From the NCBI GenBank assembly GCA_037349105.1, contig JAYJMM010000025.1, forward strand, positions 1,240,001-1,304,000: DNA of 64,000 nucleotides, in the 5' to 3' direction. Numbering within the stretch: the stretch's first letter is position 1; each line of letters opens with the position of its first letter. Origin of the DNA: Limnomonas spitsbergensis. Taxonomy: Eukaryota > Chlorophyta > Chlorophyceae > Chlamydomonadales. Both the position numbers and the translations under genes were made by a program. Positions 36,601 through 41,109 of the stretch are shown here, piece after piece. The notes below the pieces were generated by a model. That model saw only the letters and a program-made list of their open reading frames with translations, was not told the DNA's origin and did no database searches.

Positions 36601-39600
36601 GCTCAGTTATACAGTGGATATGCCGGACAGTTATACAGTGGATATGCCGGACAGTTATACAGTGGATATGCCGGACAGTTATACAGTGGATATGCCGGAC
36701 AGTTATACAGTGGATATGCCGGACAGTTATACAGTGGATATGCCGGACAGTTATACAGTGGATATGCCGGACAGTTATACAGTGGATATGCCTGACAGTT
36801 ATACAGTGGATATGCCGGACAGTTATACAGTGGATATGCCGGACAGTTATACAGTGGATATGCCGGACAGTTATACAGTGGATATGCCGGACAGTTATAC
36901 AGTGGATATGCCGGACAGTTATACAGTGGATATGCCGGACAGTTATACAGTGGATATGCCGGACAGTTATACAGTGGATATGCCGGTAACGCGGGACAGC
37001 CGTTTCCATCCTCGCTTGTGCCTCCTCCCTTCATCAGGCAGCAGGTGGCTGTTTTGATCAGCAGCAGTCCCGATCCCCTCCCTGTCTTGGTATTATAATA
37101 AATCCTGTGGCAATCGGTTAATTTCGTTTTTTTCAAAGTGTGATAGAAAAATCTGCACCGCCGGCCACCTTTCGGGCCCCGGCCGGCTTGGGCCGGCCCA
37201 AAAAAATACCCGGCACCAACCGGCTACTTGGCTCCCCCCCGGCCTTTTCCTGTCCTGTGCTACTTGGCTCCCCCCCGGCCTTTTCCTGTCCTGTGCTACT
37301 TGGCTCCCCCCCGGCCTTTTCCTGTCCTGTGCTACTTGGCTCCCCCCCGGCCTTTTCCTGCCCTGTGCTGCATGATATGTATGCCATTAATGAGGGACTG
37401 CAATGTTGATCCTCCCCTTGTTCCTGCTCCCTTCATCAGGCAGCAAGTGTCAGTTTTGATCAGCAGGCCGCACATCAGCCAGCGGGCCGGTCCTCCGCTT
37501 CTTCCGGCTTCGGAGCAGACGTGTACAACAAGGCACCTCCGCCGGGGGCGTTGTACAGCGCAGGTACATATGGGGGCACTGGGGGGGGAGGTGGGGGGAC
37601 CTTTGGGTGGATGTTGCTGCTAATATTCAGCCTGCAACGAATCAGTAGCTGTATCAGGAGGAGGGGGGGGCAATTATAGGGGAGGGTGTGGGGGCGATTG
37701 TGGGAGCGGACATGTACAACAAGTCACCTCCACCGGGGGCGTTGTACAGTGCAGGTACAGGCGTACACGTGAGAACCCCCTACAAGTCTCATTGGAAAAT
37801 TATAAAATATGTATTCTGTTGATTTTTAAGCGCTTATTTAAGCGCTTAGATGTACTGGAATCTTCAGATGTACAGAAGTACATTCGGTGATGATGGGAAC
37901 ACGCGGCCTCGGCCCATTCCACACTGCTGCAGAATGTACAGAATGTTCAGAAGTACATACAGTGATGTGTGGGCATTTCATGGGAATGGCGTGCACGCGG
38001 CCTCGGCCCATGCCACACTTTTTCCTCAACCCTCACGCCCCTGAGAGGCATAGTTTTATTTCTTTGCGATATGGGGCCCTAGGAAGGGCATGATTGTGTG
38101 GGAGGGTGTGGAGGAACAGCTTTCAGGGGGGCTCTGGTCGCATTGATGAGGGAGGGCGGAGGGGTGGAGGAACAGCTTTCAGGGGGGCTCTGGTCATATT
38201 TCTGCTGTTGGTTTTGCTGCCTACCTTTTCCCCGCTGATGTCACAAAGTCCTGTGTCGCCGGTGAGCTGATTGTCTTATTCGTCATTACCTGTGATATGT
38301 GATATGTCCGACATCCCGAGCTGCGCTGCTCCCTTGGCGCTGCTCCCTTGGCGCTGCTCCCGCCTGCCCCTATAGGGTCATAATTTGCTTCCCTTCTTGC
38401 TGTCCAACACACATTTCTGGGGATCAGCCCATGCTGCGCCATTTCCAGACCCCTCGCACGCTTGTTTGTTATCCTCTTCAGGATGTGGCGGAGGAAGTAT
38501 GCCCACAGCGCCGCCGCCCATCGCAGCAGCACAAGCCATCGCGGCGGCACAGGCGGTGGCCGCTCGCCTTTTAGCGCAGGTGAACCACCGGTATGCAGAT
38601 TTATAGATGAGCTTTTAAGCTCAAAGGGCCATTGCGGCCACCAAGGCTCGTCGCAGCTCGCCTCCTCGTCCTATTGAACACTGAACAGATCAGTAGGCGA
38701 GCTTGAAAGCTACAAGGCCTATTGCAGCTATGCAGGCAGAGTTTGTGCGCCTCATAGGACAGGCGAACAGATCAGATATCCACTTACGGGTTACGGCCAT
38801 GTTACGGGCCCGTAAATATTGTCGGAAATGTAAGGGAAAATATGCGGGCGGCGGATTTTTTTACGGAAATTTTCTGGAAGCCGGCTTTACAATGGCCGGC
38901 ATTGTCCAAAAGCCGGCAATGGCGAAAAGTCGGCATTGGCTATCAGATATCAGCCAATACAAGCCTTTGGCCTGAAGGACTATTGCAGCTACGCAGGCGG
39001 TGGCAGTGCGCTGTCTGGCACCGGTAGACAATTCTGATTTAGGAAACGAGCGTTTAGGCCACACAGATCGTTGCAGCAGCACAGGCGGCAGACGCGCGCC
39101 TTCTTGCACTGGTGAACGATGGGAGTTAAGGAAACGAGCTTTAAGGCTGCGATGGCCATTGCAGCTGGCCGCATGGCACACATACCGTGATACTGGCAAC
39201 AAATTTAGGTGTATACACAATATTGTAGGCTGAAGAATTGCAGCTGGCCTCCGGGCACAAGATAAGAAATCAGCTTAGCAAACGGTCTTTAAGGCTATGA
39301 ACACAATCACAGCTATGCAGGCGGTGGCCACGCGCCTCCTTGCCCCTATGTACAATTCAGATGTATGGTAGACGATCTTTTAGGCAACAGAATTGAAGCA
39401 CACCTCTCGGCACATGTGAGCAAATCAGATTTGTAGACGAGCTTTTAGGCTGAAGAAATACAACATTCAAACCTCCACTGTGCAGTCCTACCCTTGGCCT
39501 CCTATTTTCACCACTTTGCAGTCCTACCCTTGGCCTCCTACTTTCACCACTTTGCAGTCCTACCCTTGGCCTCCTATTTTCACCACTTTGCAGTCCTGCC

Positions 39601-41094
39601 CTTGGCCTCCTACTTTCACCACTTTGCAGTCCTACCCTTGGCCTCCTACTTTCACCACTTTGCAGTCCTGCCCTTGGCCTCCTATTTTCACCACTTTGCA
39701 GTCCTACCCTTGGCCTCCTATTTTTACCACTTTGCAGTCCTACCCATGGCCTCCTATTTTTACCACTTTGCAGTCCTACCCTTGGCCTCCTATTTTTACC
39801 ACTTTGCAGTCCTACCCTTGGCCTCCTATTTTCACCACTTTGCAGTCCTACCCTTGGCCTCCTACTTTCACCACTTTGCAGTCCTACCCTTGGCCTCCTA
39901 TTTTCACCACTTTGCAGTCCTGCCCTTGGCCTCCTACTTTCACCACTTTGCAGTCCTACCCTTGGCCTCCTACTTTCACCACTTTGCAGTCCTGCCCTTG
40001 GCCTCCTATTTTTACCACTTTGCAGTCCTACCCTTGGCCTCCTATTTTTACCACTTTGCAGTCCTACCCATGGCCTCCTATTTTTACCACTTTGCAGTCC
40101 TACCCTTGGCCTCCTATTTTTATCACTTTGCAGTCATACCCTTGGCCTCCTATTTTCACCACTTTGCAGTCCTGCCCTTGGCCTCCTATTTTTACCACTT
40201 TGCAGTCCTACCCTTGGCCTCCTATTTTCCTCTCCAGGCCTCGCCCTCGACACCCACACCAGCAGGCAGAATGAGAACCCAGGGAGCAGCGGGCAGCTGG
40301 CCTCCCCCTCTGTGCTTGCATCAGATCTTCATGTTGTTGAGGTGCACAGGGTTCCGCAATACCACTCGGGACATCTGACACCAGATGTTCCGAGTTGCAT
40401 TGTGAAACCCTGTATCCCTCGATACATGCCTTGCTCACTGTAATATGCTTTTCGGTGTGCGCATACTTATGCATCAAATGGGTTTCGAGGACTGCTTGCG
40501 TGCGCTTACCTTAATTCGACAACTTCGAGCTCCGTGCTAATGTGGCGGTCTGGGGAAACGCAATTGAGGGCGGGGCAAACCCAAACAACGAATACGGCAC
40601 TGCTTTACCAGTCCTGCCTTTATTCCTGACTCCCCAGTTCCGGCATCAACACCTCATACTGCTTACATATTGTTTACCTTTGTACTCACCGCCTTATCAG
40701 CCCCCCCCCCCTTTGCCTTTGCCCTTCTCTCTGGCAGGCCCCGCCCTCAACGGGACCTGCTGACACAAGCGGCCATGGAGCTGCAAGTAGCGGGCCGCCG
40801 GTGGACATACAGCAGGCCCAGGCGGCGGCAACTGCGATTGCGGCTAGACTTGCCGCGGCATACGCGCCCCTGGCGCCCGCAGCGGCAGCGGCGGCTGGTC
40901 CAGAAGGAGCGGCAGCAGCGGCGGCAGCGCATACCCCAGCTGCAGGGCCAGAGGGGGCGGTGGCGGCGGCGGTGGCTATCGGTGCCAGGCTGGCTGCGGC
41001 GGCACCCAGGGATACGGCGTCGGAGCCGCAACAGCCCCAAACAGCAGTGGTGGCATCAGCACCTCCCCCTCGCAACCGGTGGGATCAGAAGTAG
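192..41094 (+). CDS. DDX42: DDX42/RH24-type DEAD-box RNA helicase (5' partial, 23 exons)
   Basis: ATP-dependent RNA helicase of the DDX42/RH24 family; human DDX42 associates with SF3B1/U2 snRNP in the nucleus. Exons by GT-AG and reading frame: 192-384, 2055-2150, 3078-3226, 3676-3772, 5171-5362, 7637-7753, 9193-9336, 10557-10662, 11123-11219, 12805-12907, 13682-13801, 24750-24899, 25309-25380, 25856-26007, 26576-26690, 28397-28515, 28971-29115, 30234-30452, 31659-31742, 33429-33611, 37440-37563, 38482-38579, 40738-41094 (TAG). Every junction keeps phase, giving 1,076 codons with no stop. All helicase motifs are present in order: Q-motif region, AKTGSGKT (308-315), PTRELA (345-350), DEAD (418-421), SAT (449-451), [10 protein letters not shown] (565-574), HRVGRTGR (595-602). 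Only about 8% of the 41 kb is coding; introns are boundary-copy arrays. No ATG is seen in the first exon, so the start lies upstream. Exon numbering and residue numbers used elsewhere count from 192. Confidence 0.93.
385..1105 (+). repeat. Intron 1, 5' part: decayed copies of exon-1 3' boundary, then GATC-rich simple repeat
   Basis: Around 430-480, 575-615, 665-720 and 778-840 the sequence again resembles the end of exon 1 (GACTGCAACAGC-like core plus 'gagcatctggtgag' donor), each copy more eroded and with stops. Between them runs GATCCGCTAGATC-type simple sequence, and at 850-1030 an irregular GATCAGGATTGG-type repeat. No gene is seen. Confidence 0.7.
1106..2054 (+). repeat. Tandem array of exon-2 5' boundary (124 bp x 6, 102 bp x 2)
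   Basis: Units begin after an AG at 1106, 1231, 1355, 1479, 1603, 1727, 1851 and 1953; the real exon 2 follows at 2055. Units at 1231-1727 are nearly identical to each other at 124-bp spacing. Units at 1851 and 1953 (102 bp) are closer to the true exon start (GTGGATCGAGC-TACGAGG). Each carries an acceptor-like 'gcttag'. The array gives the spurious 60-81 aa ORFs seen here. Confidence 0.92.
2151..3077 (+). repeat. Intron 2: polyQ-bearing copy of exon-2 3' half and decayed exon-3 copies
   Basis: 2231-2320 is an open copy of the exon-2 3' half with about 14 CAG/CAA codons instead of six and an intact GAG|gtgaatgg donor; a further stump lies at 2409-2430. At about 2733-2775 and 2915-2985 are two eroded copies of the exon-3 start (the [14 protein letters not shown] stretch), with CTG/GTT-rich filler between. 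Confidence 0.82.
3078..5362 (+). CDS. Helicase exons 3-5: conserved DDX42/RH24 N-terminal extension
   Basis: Exon 3 (149 nt) carries [18 protein letters not shown], the acidic DPLDAFM motif that identifies this helicase family. It ends EYMAAR with two leftover bases (CG). Exon 4 (97 nt) completes that Arg codon and gives an Ala-rich stretch followed by [18 protein letters not shown], another family signature. Exon 5 (192 nt) has a Gly-rich lead, [10 protein letters not shown], then [19 protein letters not shown] and [15 protein letters not shown], corresponding to the 'LDHSxxxYxPFxKxFY' segment just before the helicase core. Phases 2 and 0 match across junctions. The real exons were chosen over nearby decayed copies because only these have open frames, both splice sites and phase agreement. 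Confidence 0.9.
3227..4560 (+). repeat. Introns 3 and 4: decayed copies of exon-4 boundaries
   Basis: Before exon 4, copies of its start (tcag/ttcg + GTCACG-like + CTGCTG run) lie near 3285, 3403 and 3575. After exon 4, copies of its end (TTTACGCAGCCGCT...GTGGA-GCC-CACAG) lie near 3990-4035, 4117-4160 and 4247-4290. From 4300 to 4560 I see only unrelated AT-rich intron sequence. Confidence 0.78.
4579..5170 (+). repeat. Copies of exon-5 5' boundary (3)
   Basis: Acceptor plus GAGGGGGGTG starts occur at 4579, 4797 and 4984, before the real exon at 5171 (spacing 218, 187, 187). The copy at 4984 keeps the [16 protein letters not shown] stretch almost unchanged but has a TAG shortly after; the 4579 copy is the most eroded. 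This shows a gradient of age away from the exon. Confidence 0.85.
5363..5890 (+). repeat. Copies of exon-5 3' boundary (4)
   Basis: The exon-5 end (ATCTTTGCCATGGACGATAA + GAG|gtga) recurs in eroding form near 5485-5520, 5583-5620, 5730-5765 and 5857-5890. Some retain a donor-like GAGGTAAGG or GGGGTGAGG. Confidence 0.82.
5905..6265. repeat. Telomere-like simple repeats in intron 5
   Basis: 5930-6140 is a run of GGCTTTAA (8 bp) drifting into GGCTTAA and TTAGGGC variants. 6178-6265 has three groups of CCCTAAA/CCCTGAA. These resemble CCCTAAA telomere repeats on opposite strands but are diverged and internal. Confidence 0.8.
6447..7636 (+). repeat. 85-bp x 14 array of exon-6 5' boundary
   Basis: Units start at 6447, 6532 and every 85 bp to 7552, with the real exon 6 at 7637. 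Each unit holds the first ~45 nt of exon 6 (GTGAATGCGTAC-GCCGCCA...) followed by a tract ending 'gctgattccag'. Units are almost identical; the last two carry the TTCGACGCACG variant leading to the true exon's TTCGACGTCCC. Position-specific variants (gcgtactgcc / gcctacttcc) alternate among units. Confidence 0.97.
7637..13801 (+). CDS. Helicase exons 6-11: RecA-like domain 1
   Basis: Exon 6 (39 codons): [20 protein letters not shown] then [11 protein letters not shown], the region before the Q motif. Exon 7 (48 codons): GYEKPTAVQ (Q motif), [20 protein letters not shown] (motif I, Walker A). Exon 8: [15 protein letters not shown] (motif Ia) and ends TAC-A in phase 1. Exon 9: [24 protein letters not shown] (motif Ib). 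Exon 10: [18 protein letters not shown] (motif II). Exon 11: [20 protein letters not shown] (motif III) and SPVRIT. Exons 6, 8, 9 and 11 begin with GT directly after the acceptor AG, so each of those junctions reads AG|GT. The order and spacing of motifs match a complete, catalytically intact ATPase half. Confidence 0.95.
7754..8640 (+). repeat. About 122-bp x 7 array of exon-6 3' boundary
   Basis: Copies of the exon-6 end (CCACCAGTGCTGCTTCACCA... CTCCTGGCCAC...AAG) with following GT occur ending near 7878, 8000, 8122, 8244, 8372, 8512 and 8628. The first four are tight 122-bp repeats, the others more diverged. Together with the upstream 85-bp array, exon 6 is flanked on both sides by copies of its own two edges. 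Confidence 0.93.
8830..9192 (+). repeat. About 60-bp x 6 copies of exon-7 5' boundary
   Basis: TGTACTGCAGGCAGGCTATG-type starts followed by AGAAACCAACAGC and GTACAGTCCC recur about every 60 bp (near 8833, 8893, 8952, 9012, 9072, 9131) before the true exon at 9193. Between 8640 and 8830 nothing is recognised. Confidence 0.87.
9337..9670 (+). repeat. Copies of exon-7 3' boundary (4)
   Basis: The exon end GCATTTGTACTGCCCATGCT...GACCAG|gt returns near 9400-9440, 9475-9515, 9550-9590 and 9600-9662, with progressive changes (CTCATGCTGG, CCTGCGCTGG, CCTGTGCTGG). Confidence 0.87.
9715..9790 (-). mobile_element. Dispersed repeat family A copy
   Basis: Reads on the minus strand as a diverged version of the element whose core is GATGTGGCTTCGGCCCAGG...GCGCTGTTTCCTTAA...CACGCCCC. 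Other copies: 30,845-30,930, 31,313-31,392, 34,148-34,290, 37,988-38,065 and 48,690-48,775 (minus). Confidence 0.6.
9791..10556 (+). repeat. Copies of exon-8 5' boundary (4)
   Basis: Stretches resembling GACAAGGGCGAGGGGCCAGT and the following GGGGCT-AT-GT-GCCC recur near 9940-9985, 10,095-10,145, 10,250-10,300 and 10,415-10,465, with acceptor-like '...ctgtc-ttattggggcag' tracts. Real exon at 10,557. Confidence 0.75.
10663..11122 (+). repeat. Intron 8: exon-8 3' copies then exon-9 5' copies
   Basis: Near 10,705-10,760 and 10,830-10,875 are copies of CCACAAGGA-ACGCGCAAGTT and the TACAGTGAGTCA donor. Near 10,930-10,965 and 11,030-11,070 are copies of the exon-9 start (GTGTCCGCTGCTTTTGGCGG). Confidence 0.8.
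11220..12085 (+). repeat. About 95-bp x 9 array of exon-9 3' boundary
   Basis: The last ~45 nt of exon 9 plus donor (GTGTGCACTCCTGG-AG|gtaa) repeats with donors near 11,315, 11,411, 11,506, 11,602, 11,697, 11,792, 11,888, 11,983 and a changed end near 12,079. Units are highly alike; spacing alternates between 95 and 96 bp. Confidence 0.95.
12086..12804 (+). repeat. Intron 9, 3' part: two GATGGGAGGGTGTGCGGAGG repeats and eroded exon-10 5' copies
   Basis: 12,095-12,125 and 12,205-12,235 are near-identical. Around 12,480-12,540, 12,560-12,620 and 12,655-12,745 are increasingly recognisable copies of the exon-10 start (ATCGATCTTGTCAAGATGAA / GCCTGGCTCGCGTGAC). Confidence 0.7.
12908..13680 (+). 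repeat. Intron 10: exon-10 3' copies, CCTACCTTAGG repeats, telomere-like tract
   Basis: Copies of GGGCTTTGAACCGCAG|gtggga occur near 12,965-12,990 and 13,018-13,045. 13,250-13,370 has four CTCC-TACCTTAGG units with long G runs. 13,520-13,566 is a CCCTGAACCCTAAA tract. A faint exon-11 5' copy lies at 13,620-13,660. Confidence 0.7.
13802..14370 (+). repeat. G-rich minisatellite in intron 11
   Basis: Irregular 40-60 bp units of GTCAGGGAGGGTTTAAGGTCA + GGGTTAGGCAGGAAGGGGGA. The + (coding) strand carries many runs of three to five G, enough for G-quadruplexes in DNA or pre-mRNA. Confidence 0.92.
14486..24749 (+). repeat. 119-bp x ~84 array of the exon-12 3' splice site and exon prefix
   Basis: Two diverged units (near 14,486 and 14,638) are followed by near-identical units from 14,757 at 119-bp spacing until the true exon 12 at 24,750: about 84 copies, judged from span divided by period. 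A unit is the first 48 nt of exon 12 ([16 protein letters not shown]), then about 55 nt of C-rich tract, a branch-like ctaac and 'tgcattgcag'. Read from its own acceptor, each unit meets a TAA about 106 nt in, and 119 is not a multiple of three, so it is not a coding repeat. Units differ mainly at the exon-prefix position GGGGGTGGCC / GGGAGTTGCC / GGGGTGGCC. Confidence 0.98.
24733..24749 (+). promoter_or_regulatory. True 3' splice site of helicase intron 11
   Basis: ccctaactgcattgcag immediately before exon 12. The ctaac is a plausible branch site only ~12 nt from the AG. The identical sequence precedes each of the ~84 upstream decoys, so sequence at the acceptor alone cannot single out this one. 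Confidence 0.75.
24750..26690 (+). CDS. Helicase exons 12-15: RecA-like domain 2
   Basis: Exon 12 (50 codons) starts [20 protein letters not shown] and continues [20 protein letters not shown]; it joins in phase 0 to ...SPVRIT of exon 11 after a 10.9-kb intron. Exon 13 (24 codons): [24 protein letters not shown]. Exon 14: [20 protein letters not shown] and [17 protein letters not shown] (motif V). Exon 15 completes the split Arg of [10 protein letters not shown] (motif VI) and ends [10 protein letters not shown]. The conserved residues required for ATP hydrolysis and RNA coupling are all there. Exon 12 is the only unit of the 119-bp array that extends beyond the first 48 nt into a full exon with a donor (AAG|gtaatt). 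Confidence 0.95.
24900..25308 (+). repeat. Intron 12: one copy of exon-12 3' half and one eroded exon-13 copy
   Basis: 24,960-25,040 repeats AAGAAGTGCAGCTGGCTGGC through GTTTTCGCCTC, with small deletions that break the frame. 25,178-25,200 resembles the exon-13 start (GTGGAGGCAGTGATGG). The rest shows nothing recognisable. Confidence 0.82.
25381..25855 (+). repeat. 118-bp copies of exon-14 5' boundary (2 clear, 1 eroded)
   Basis: Copies with acceptors near 25,622 and 25,740 hold TACACCCGTATGC-CGTCCTGGACGC... through CACGTGTTGGTGGC and then diverge into 'atgatgacatg'. A stump is near 25,480-25,505. The real exon begins at 25,856. Confidence 0.9.
26008..26575 (+). repeat. Copies of exon-14 3' boundary (3-4)
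   Basis: Sequences like AAGACGTTGTGCACA...GGCACTGGACATTGAA... CACATGCACAG|gtag recur near 26,108-26,175 and 26,288-26,362, and more faintly at 26,385-26,445. The linking part CACACGCTTGCTTGCG is also duplicated (26,055 and 26,230). Confidence 0.82.
26691..27950 (+). other. Intron 15, no recognisable content
   Basis: About 1.25 kb with no homology to neighbouring exons that I can see, no convincing ORF and no clear repeat. It is the main stretch of ordinary-looking intron in this gene. Confidence 0.5.
27951..28396 (+). repeat. Copies of exon-16 5' boundary (3)
   Basis: CAG + GGCATATCTCC-GCGCTGCATGC starts lie near 27,958, 28,078 and 28,277 before the real exon at 28,397. The second keeps ATGAAAGCGCCGGCAGGAGG, about 60 nt of exon. 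Confidence 0.9.
28397..41094 (+). CDS. Helicase exons 16-23: Gly/Ala-rich C-terminal tail
   Basis: Exon 16 begins [18 protein letters not shown], the post-core linker, then RGG-like glycine repeats ([11 protein letters not shown]). Exon 17: [30 protein letters not shown]. Exon 18 (73 codons): Pro-rich then a long Ala run and GAGAGAGA, ending MRSFK. Exon 19: [15 protein letters not shown], corresponding to the 'FKNSFV' block of plant RH24. Exon 20: [20 protein letters not shown]. Exons 21-22: Ala/Gln-rich ([17 protein letters not shown]). Exon 23 (118 codons + TAG): Ala-rich, finishing [10 protein letters not shown], like the basic-Trp-Asp end of DDX42/RH24 proteins. Low-complexity RG/A/P tails usually bind RNA and partner proteins. 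Exon assignment rests on phase and on splice sites, so individual tail exons are less certain than the core. Confidence 0.82.
28516..28970 (+). repeat. Exon-16 3' copies (2) and exon-17 5' copy (1), with CCACACTCC microsatellite
   Basis: 28,570-28,640 and 28,665-28,715 repeat GGAGGCAGTGGCCGGGGTGG with donors; 28,720-28,800 is a CACCCC/CACACTCCACACC tract; 28,832-28,880 is a copy of the exon-17 start (GGAAGCAAGCGGTTGGC). A telomere-like CCTGAACC tract lies at 28,918-28,955. Confidence 0.85.
29116..29290 (+). repeat. Copies of exon-17 3' boundary (3)
   Basis: GCAGAGTATGA-CAGGTGTGG repeats at 29,124-29,150, 29,163-29,185 and 29,215-29,285. The last is long (AAGGCAGACAGCAGCTTCATG ... GAGTATGATCAG|gtgt) and remains open. 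Confidence 0.88.
29491..30233 (+). repeat. About 250-bp copies of exon-18 5' boundary (3)
   Basis: cag|GAATCCTCGGC-TCTGCAG copies begin near 29,493, 29,732 and 29,984 before the real exon at 30,234. Each includes GAGAGAGGC-GCC-GACCT-CCGCC, then loses the Ala-rich part and continues with 'ttttgtctcacc' intron sequence. 29,290-29,490 shows nothing recognisable. Confidence 0.92.
30453..31658 (+). repeat. Intron 18: exon-18 end copy, CTGAACATGGACC repeats, two family-A copies
   Basis: 30,575-30,605 resembles the exon-18 end (ATGCGATCATTCAAG). CTGAACATGGACC-like units occur at 30,535, 30,605, 30,750 and 30,822. Family A copies lie at 30,845-30,930 and 31,313-31,392; between them (30,945-31,260) two GACCCCGTTGGG / CCATCGGGCCTACCATTC blocks are duplicated. 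31,400-31,658 is pyrimidine-rich without repeats. Confidence 0.65.
31743..32060 (+). repeat. 101-bp x 3 copies of exon-19 3' boundary
   Basis: CATCGTCATGGCACCCTAGG-type units with the following 'tgtgaatggggtatgaa' repeat near 31,830, 31,931 and 32,032. They derive from the exon-19 end ACCATTATGGCACCCAAG|gtataag; AAG has become TAG in the copies. Confidence 0.92.
32061..32427 (+). other. Intron 19 middle, no recognisable content
   Basis: Ordinary intron sequence; I see no copy of neighbouring exons here except a CCCATGCACACCCTTTGCC block at 32,348 that recurs at 32,488. Confidence 0.4.
32428..33428 (+). repeat. About 118-bp x 8 array of exon-20 5' boundary
   Basis: Units 'cgcag|ACGTCAGGCGCTGCCAGC' occur near 32,428, 32,570, 32,709, 32,827, 32,945, 33,064, 33,183 and 33,301; the real exon is at 33,429. 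The later units share GATCTCGTTCCTC-CCTCATG then an intronic spacer CATGCGTATTCATTACTGAC. The two most distal units are most diverged (ACAACAGGGGCTGCC). Confidence 0.95.
33612..34070 (+). repeat. About 140-bp copies of exon-20 3' boundary (3)
   Basis: CCCAACGTCCGCTGTATCTTC-AACAGCAAACG...CGGGGCAATGTGGC-CCAGGGGTGAG recurs at 33,708-33,785, 33,860-33,930 and 33,990-34,062. The linking spacer (AATAAATAAATA, 'ttgctccggtgctgattttgaa') is duplicated with it. Confidence 0.93.
34130..34405 (+). mobile_element. Family-A repeat interrupted by CCCTAAA telomere-like tract
   Basis: 34,148-34,213 matches family A up to CTCACGCCCC, then 34,214-34,264 is CCCTAAACCTTAAA repeated. The element then resumes as ATGCGGGGCGTAGTTTGTC-TTCC. 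A second tract of CCCTAAACCCTGAA lies at 34,376-34,402 between two copies of ACAAAGTATGTC-CAGTCAAA. Confidence 0.68.
34525..34600. repeat. 18-bp x 4 repeat (CTGCAGTTGTATTTGTA)
   Basis: Four near-perfect copies of an 18-bp unit; no link to exon 21 visible. 34,600-35,150 contains nothing I recognise. Confidence 0.85.
35160..36545 (+). repeat. 84-bp x ~16 array related to exon-21 5' boundary
   Basis: Units (84 bp, two of 90 bp with an extra AAGCAG) end 'ttcatccaacaacag' and continue GC-TGGGTTGGATCAGCAG. This mirrors the true acceptor and exon start (cccttcatcag|GCAGCAAGTGTC...TTTGATCAGCAG). Because 84 is divisible by three, all three forward frames stay open for hundreds of codons; these are not genes. 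Confidence 0.93.
36603..36987. repeat. 24-bp x 16 minisatellite
   Basis: CAGTTATACAGTGGATATGC + CGGA repeated about 16 times with a single substitution (CCTGAC at ~36,791). Unlike most arrays here it shows no resemblance to a neighbouring exon edge. It lies immediately after the 84-bp array in intron 20. Confidence 0.97.
36988..37439 (+). repeat. Exon-21 5' copy and 36-bp x 4 repeat
   Basis: 37,015-37,080 copies the acceptor and exon-21 start (cttcatcag|GCAGCAGGTGGCTGTTTTGA). 37,222-37,372 is a 36-bp unit (TTGGCTCCCCCCCGGCC + TTTTCCTGTCCTGTGCTAC) four to five times. Confidence 0.88.
37564..38481 (+). repeat. Intron 21: exon-21 3' copy, AGAAGTACAT duplications, family-A copy
   Basis: 37,702-37,765 repeats GGACATGTACAACAAG-CACC through GTACAGTGCAG|gtacag. 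37,870-37,900 and 37,945-37,970 share 'tcagaagtacat'. Family A sits at 37,988-38,065, with a stub at 37,895-37,925. 38,100-38,200 holds a 55-bp direct duplication (GGAACAGCTTTCAGGGGGG). 38,335-38,365 repeats CTCCCTTGGCGCTG. Confidence 0.75.
38580..39475 (+). repeat. About 100-bp copies of exon-22 3' boundary (8-9)
   Basis: Eroded versions of GCCATCGCGGCGGCACAGGC + GGTGGCCGCTCGCCTT appear near 38,625, 38,715, 38,985, 39,070, 39,150, 39,230, 39,305 and 39,395, separated by 'gaacagatcagat-tag-cgagctttta(a/g)gc'. Each is different, so this is an old array. 38,785-38,965 holds a local CCGGC/GGCCGG duplication. Confidence 0.8.
39476..40320 (+). repeat. 36-bp x 21 array and one copy of exon-23 5' boundary
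   Basis: 39,480-40,235: CCTACCCTTGGCCTCCTATT + TTCACCACTTTGCAGT repeated 21 times, ending in AG, like the true pyrimidine-AG acceptor. Directly after it, 40,236-40,300 is a copy of the exon-23 start (ccag|GCCTCGCCCTCGACACC, real: GCCCCGCCCTCAACGGG). Unit length divisible by three produces long false ORFs. 40,320-40,737 otherwise shows nothing. Confidence 0.93.
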
Positions 41095-41109
41095 TCCTGG
41101 CGCTTACGG

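Noticed and set aside
36578..37136. Three ORFs of 133-177 codons on both strands with 8-residue repeats
   Set aside because: All are readings of the 24-bp minisatellite; composition is meaningless in every frame.
39480..40378. 264- and 294-codon ORFs with 12-residue repeats
   Set aside because: Readings of the 36-bp array before exon 23; no conserved protein and no phase link to exons 22-23.
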